Shown here piece by piece: positions 62,601-64,000 of a stretch of DNA of 64,000 bases. Numbering within the stretch: position 1 is the first letter of the stretch; the number at the start of each line of letters is the position of its first letter. Under the pieces are notes generated by a model. That model saw only the letters and a list, made by a program, of their open reading frames with translations. It was not told where the DNA came from and made no database searches. The DNA lies in assembly GCA_014529385.2 (NCBI GenBank), contig CM043969.1, forward strand, positions 73,636,676-73,700,675, in the 5' to 3' direction. The position numbers and the translations under genes were made by a program. This stretch comes from Adiantum capillus-veneris (Eukaryota; Streptophyta; Polypodiopsida; Polypodiales; Pteridaceae).

Positions 62601-62689
62601 CATAGGAATTGAGTCGCAAGCTAGGGGCCCTCTCTCTCATACATGAGCCTAGACTCTCTCTCTTTCTCTCTCTCTACTCTCTCTCTCTC

Positions 62690-62790
62690 TCTAGTGACTC
62701 AATAGAATTGATGTAGTTATATTTCTCTTTCTCTCTATGAGTCCAAAATATCTCTCCTAATATACAATTAGGAGTTTCTTAAGTTGACAT

Positions 62791-62875
<85 letters not shown>

Positions 62876-62877
62876 GT

Positions 62878-62908
<31 letters not shown>

Positions 62909-63052
62909 GTACATGCAGAAAGCCCGTACATGTCTCCCAATCCTCACGCTAACGGGACTCTCTTGTTTATCTCTTTCTCTCTCTCTCTCTCTCTCTCTCC
63001 ACAATTATAAAAGGCTCGAGTTGATGTAGGTCCCCCCCTCCCTCTCTCTCTC

Positions 63053-63089
<37 letters not shown>

Positions 63090-63184
63090 TGCCTTGATAG
63101 ATTGATGTAGTTGTATCTCTCTTTATCTCTATAACTCTTAAATCTCTCTCTTGATATATAATAAGAAATTGCTCAAGTTGACAT

Positions 63185-63273
<89 letters not shown>

Positions 63274-63275
63274 CT
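62690..63275. repeat. Two-unit repeat, each ending in a long (CT)n
   Basis: Units at about 62693-62873 and 63090-63270 share TGATGTAGTT, CTCTCTAT, TTGACATAG and then (CT)40 or so. (CA)n follows at 62879-62906, and (GT)n lies at 63057-63088. Confidence 0.8.
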
Positions 63276-63519
63276 TTGCCACCTTGAACTCATGGTGGTG
63301 ACCTTGAGAATTTGTTAAAGGTTAAAAATTTTGCCTTGTTTGGACCAAAACTCTTCTTTCATTCTCTCTTCACTTAATCAAAATAGTGTTACCTATTGTG
63401 TGGTAGATTTTAGAGGTTCTTGAGGATCTTCTAGTGATGGTTTTCTTGTTTGAGAAGTGGTGGCTACTTCTACTTGCTATACTTCAATAGTTTCTACTAT
63501 CTCTTCCTTTTCCATAGTA

Positions 63520-64000
63520 GCCTCTTCAAATGTGGGCTGGATCCTCTTGTTTTTCCCACCTTCCTCTTTCATGTGATCTTTCTCCTCTTCTTCAGGAGGA
63601 TCTGGGCTAGATCCTCTTGTTTTTCCCACCTTCCTTTTTCATGTGATCTTTCTCCTCTTGTTCATAGAGGAACCTAGACCCACCTATGGATCATCTTCTT
63701 GTTGATACATAGGAGCTTTCTCATCTTCTTCATAGAGGAACCTCTTGTTTTTTTCACCATCCTCTTTCAGTGCTCTTTCTCCTTTTCTTCATAGAGGAAC
63801 CTAGACCCACCTGTGGATCATCTTCTTGTTGATACATAGGATTTTGATTCATAACCTATTGGGGTTTGGTTGCTAGTGTTCTTTGAAGTCTACCCATAGC
63901 CCTCTTTATAGCTCAAAGGCCTATCTTTCCCTTTCCAATTAGGCTACCCTTTGAGCCGGCTCTTCCATTCTAATAGGTGGTGTGACTCAATATCTTTCGC
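63520..64000 (-). repeat. Tandem repeats, possibly of a gag-like acidic region
   Basis: A 70-bp repeat (start points 63534 and 63604) and a 129-bp repeat (63673-63712 and 63802-63841 share ACCCACCT-TGGATC). On the minus strand the text includes Y-Q-Q-E-D-D-P twice and, near 63920, P-A-Q-R-V-A and L-E-R-E-R, suggestive of a retroelement Gag but with stops. Continues past the window edge. Confidence 0.4.

Overview
This window is plant nuclear DNA, probably from an angiosperm with a repeat-rich genome. The evidence is LTR retrotransposons with plant-type primer binding sites (tRNA-Asp-like and initiator-Met-like), L1-type LINE tails, chromoviral remnants and very dense (GA/CT)n and (CA/GT)n microsatellites. 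I see no ordinary host gene and no prokaryotic features. Almost everything is mobile DNA in different stages of decay, with several nested insertions.

Layout. 1-6444: right part of an old minus-strand Ty3-type element (copy A: gag remnants, leader, PBS, 5' LTR), interrupted at 2588-4429 by a 1.84 kb solo-LTR-like insertion. 6445-11000: low-information DNA with a short tandem array and one decayed reading frame. 11006-21933: a complete minus-strand relative of copy A (copy B) with two 95-96% similar LTRs (by eye), a perfect 5-bp target duplication, PBS and polypurine tract. Copy B encodes only Gag and protease, has no reverse transcriptase or integrase, and carries an unusual array of 24-bp perfect palindromes in its leader. 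21939-29400: a foldback repeat, two relics of a copia LTR, a chromodomain-type integrase tail, and an array of a 15-bp palindromic motif. 29400-48700: a microsatellite-rich zone containing a dispersed repeat family (R1; two near-identical 1.2-1.3 kb direct copies), LINE tails and, at 39764-41333, the one intact multi-exon gene model. 48722-54181: a complete but mutated Ty1/copia element. 54187-57200: R1-like and LINE remnants. 57222-61742: an internally deleted chromovirus-like Ty3 element. 61743-64000: microsatellites, hairpins and tandem repeats.

The most interesting item is the minus-strand gene at 39764-41333. Its first exon encodes an HUH-endonuclease-like (Rep-type) domain, with an H-L-H motif and a Y-x-x-K-D motif at the spacing seen in rolling-circle Rep proteins. 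A SUMO-interaction-like acidic patch and a coiled coil follow. It has no visible helicase domain and no stop codon in 310 codons, while every neighbouring element is broken. It could be an uncharacterised HUH transposon (the published Replitron class is one candidate) or a domesticated Rep. The second is the Gag-Pro-only copy A/copy B family. Its leader palindromes appear to have changed in a compensatory way between copies, and its protease is followed by a repeated W-I/V-P-K peptide tail.

No database search was possible. Family names rest on recognised motifs and on comparison within the window.
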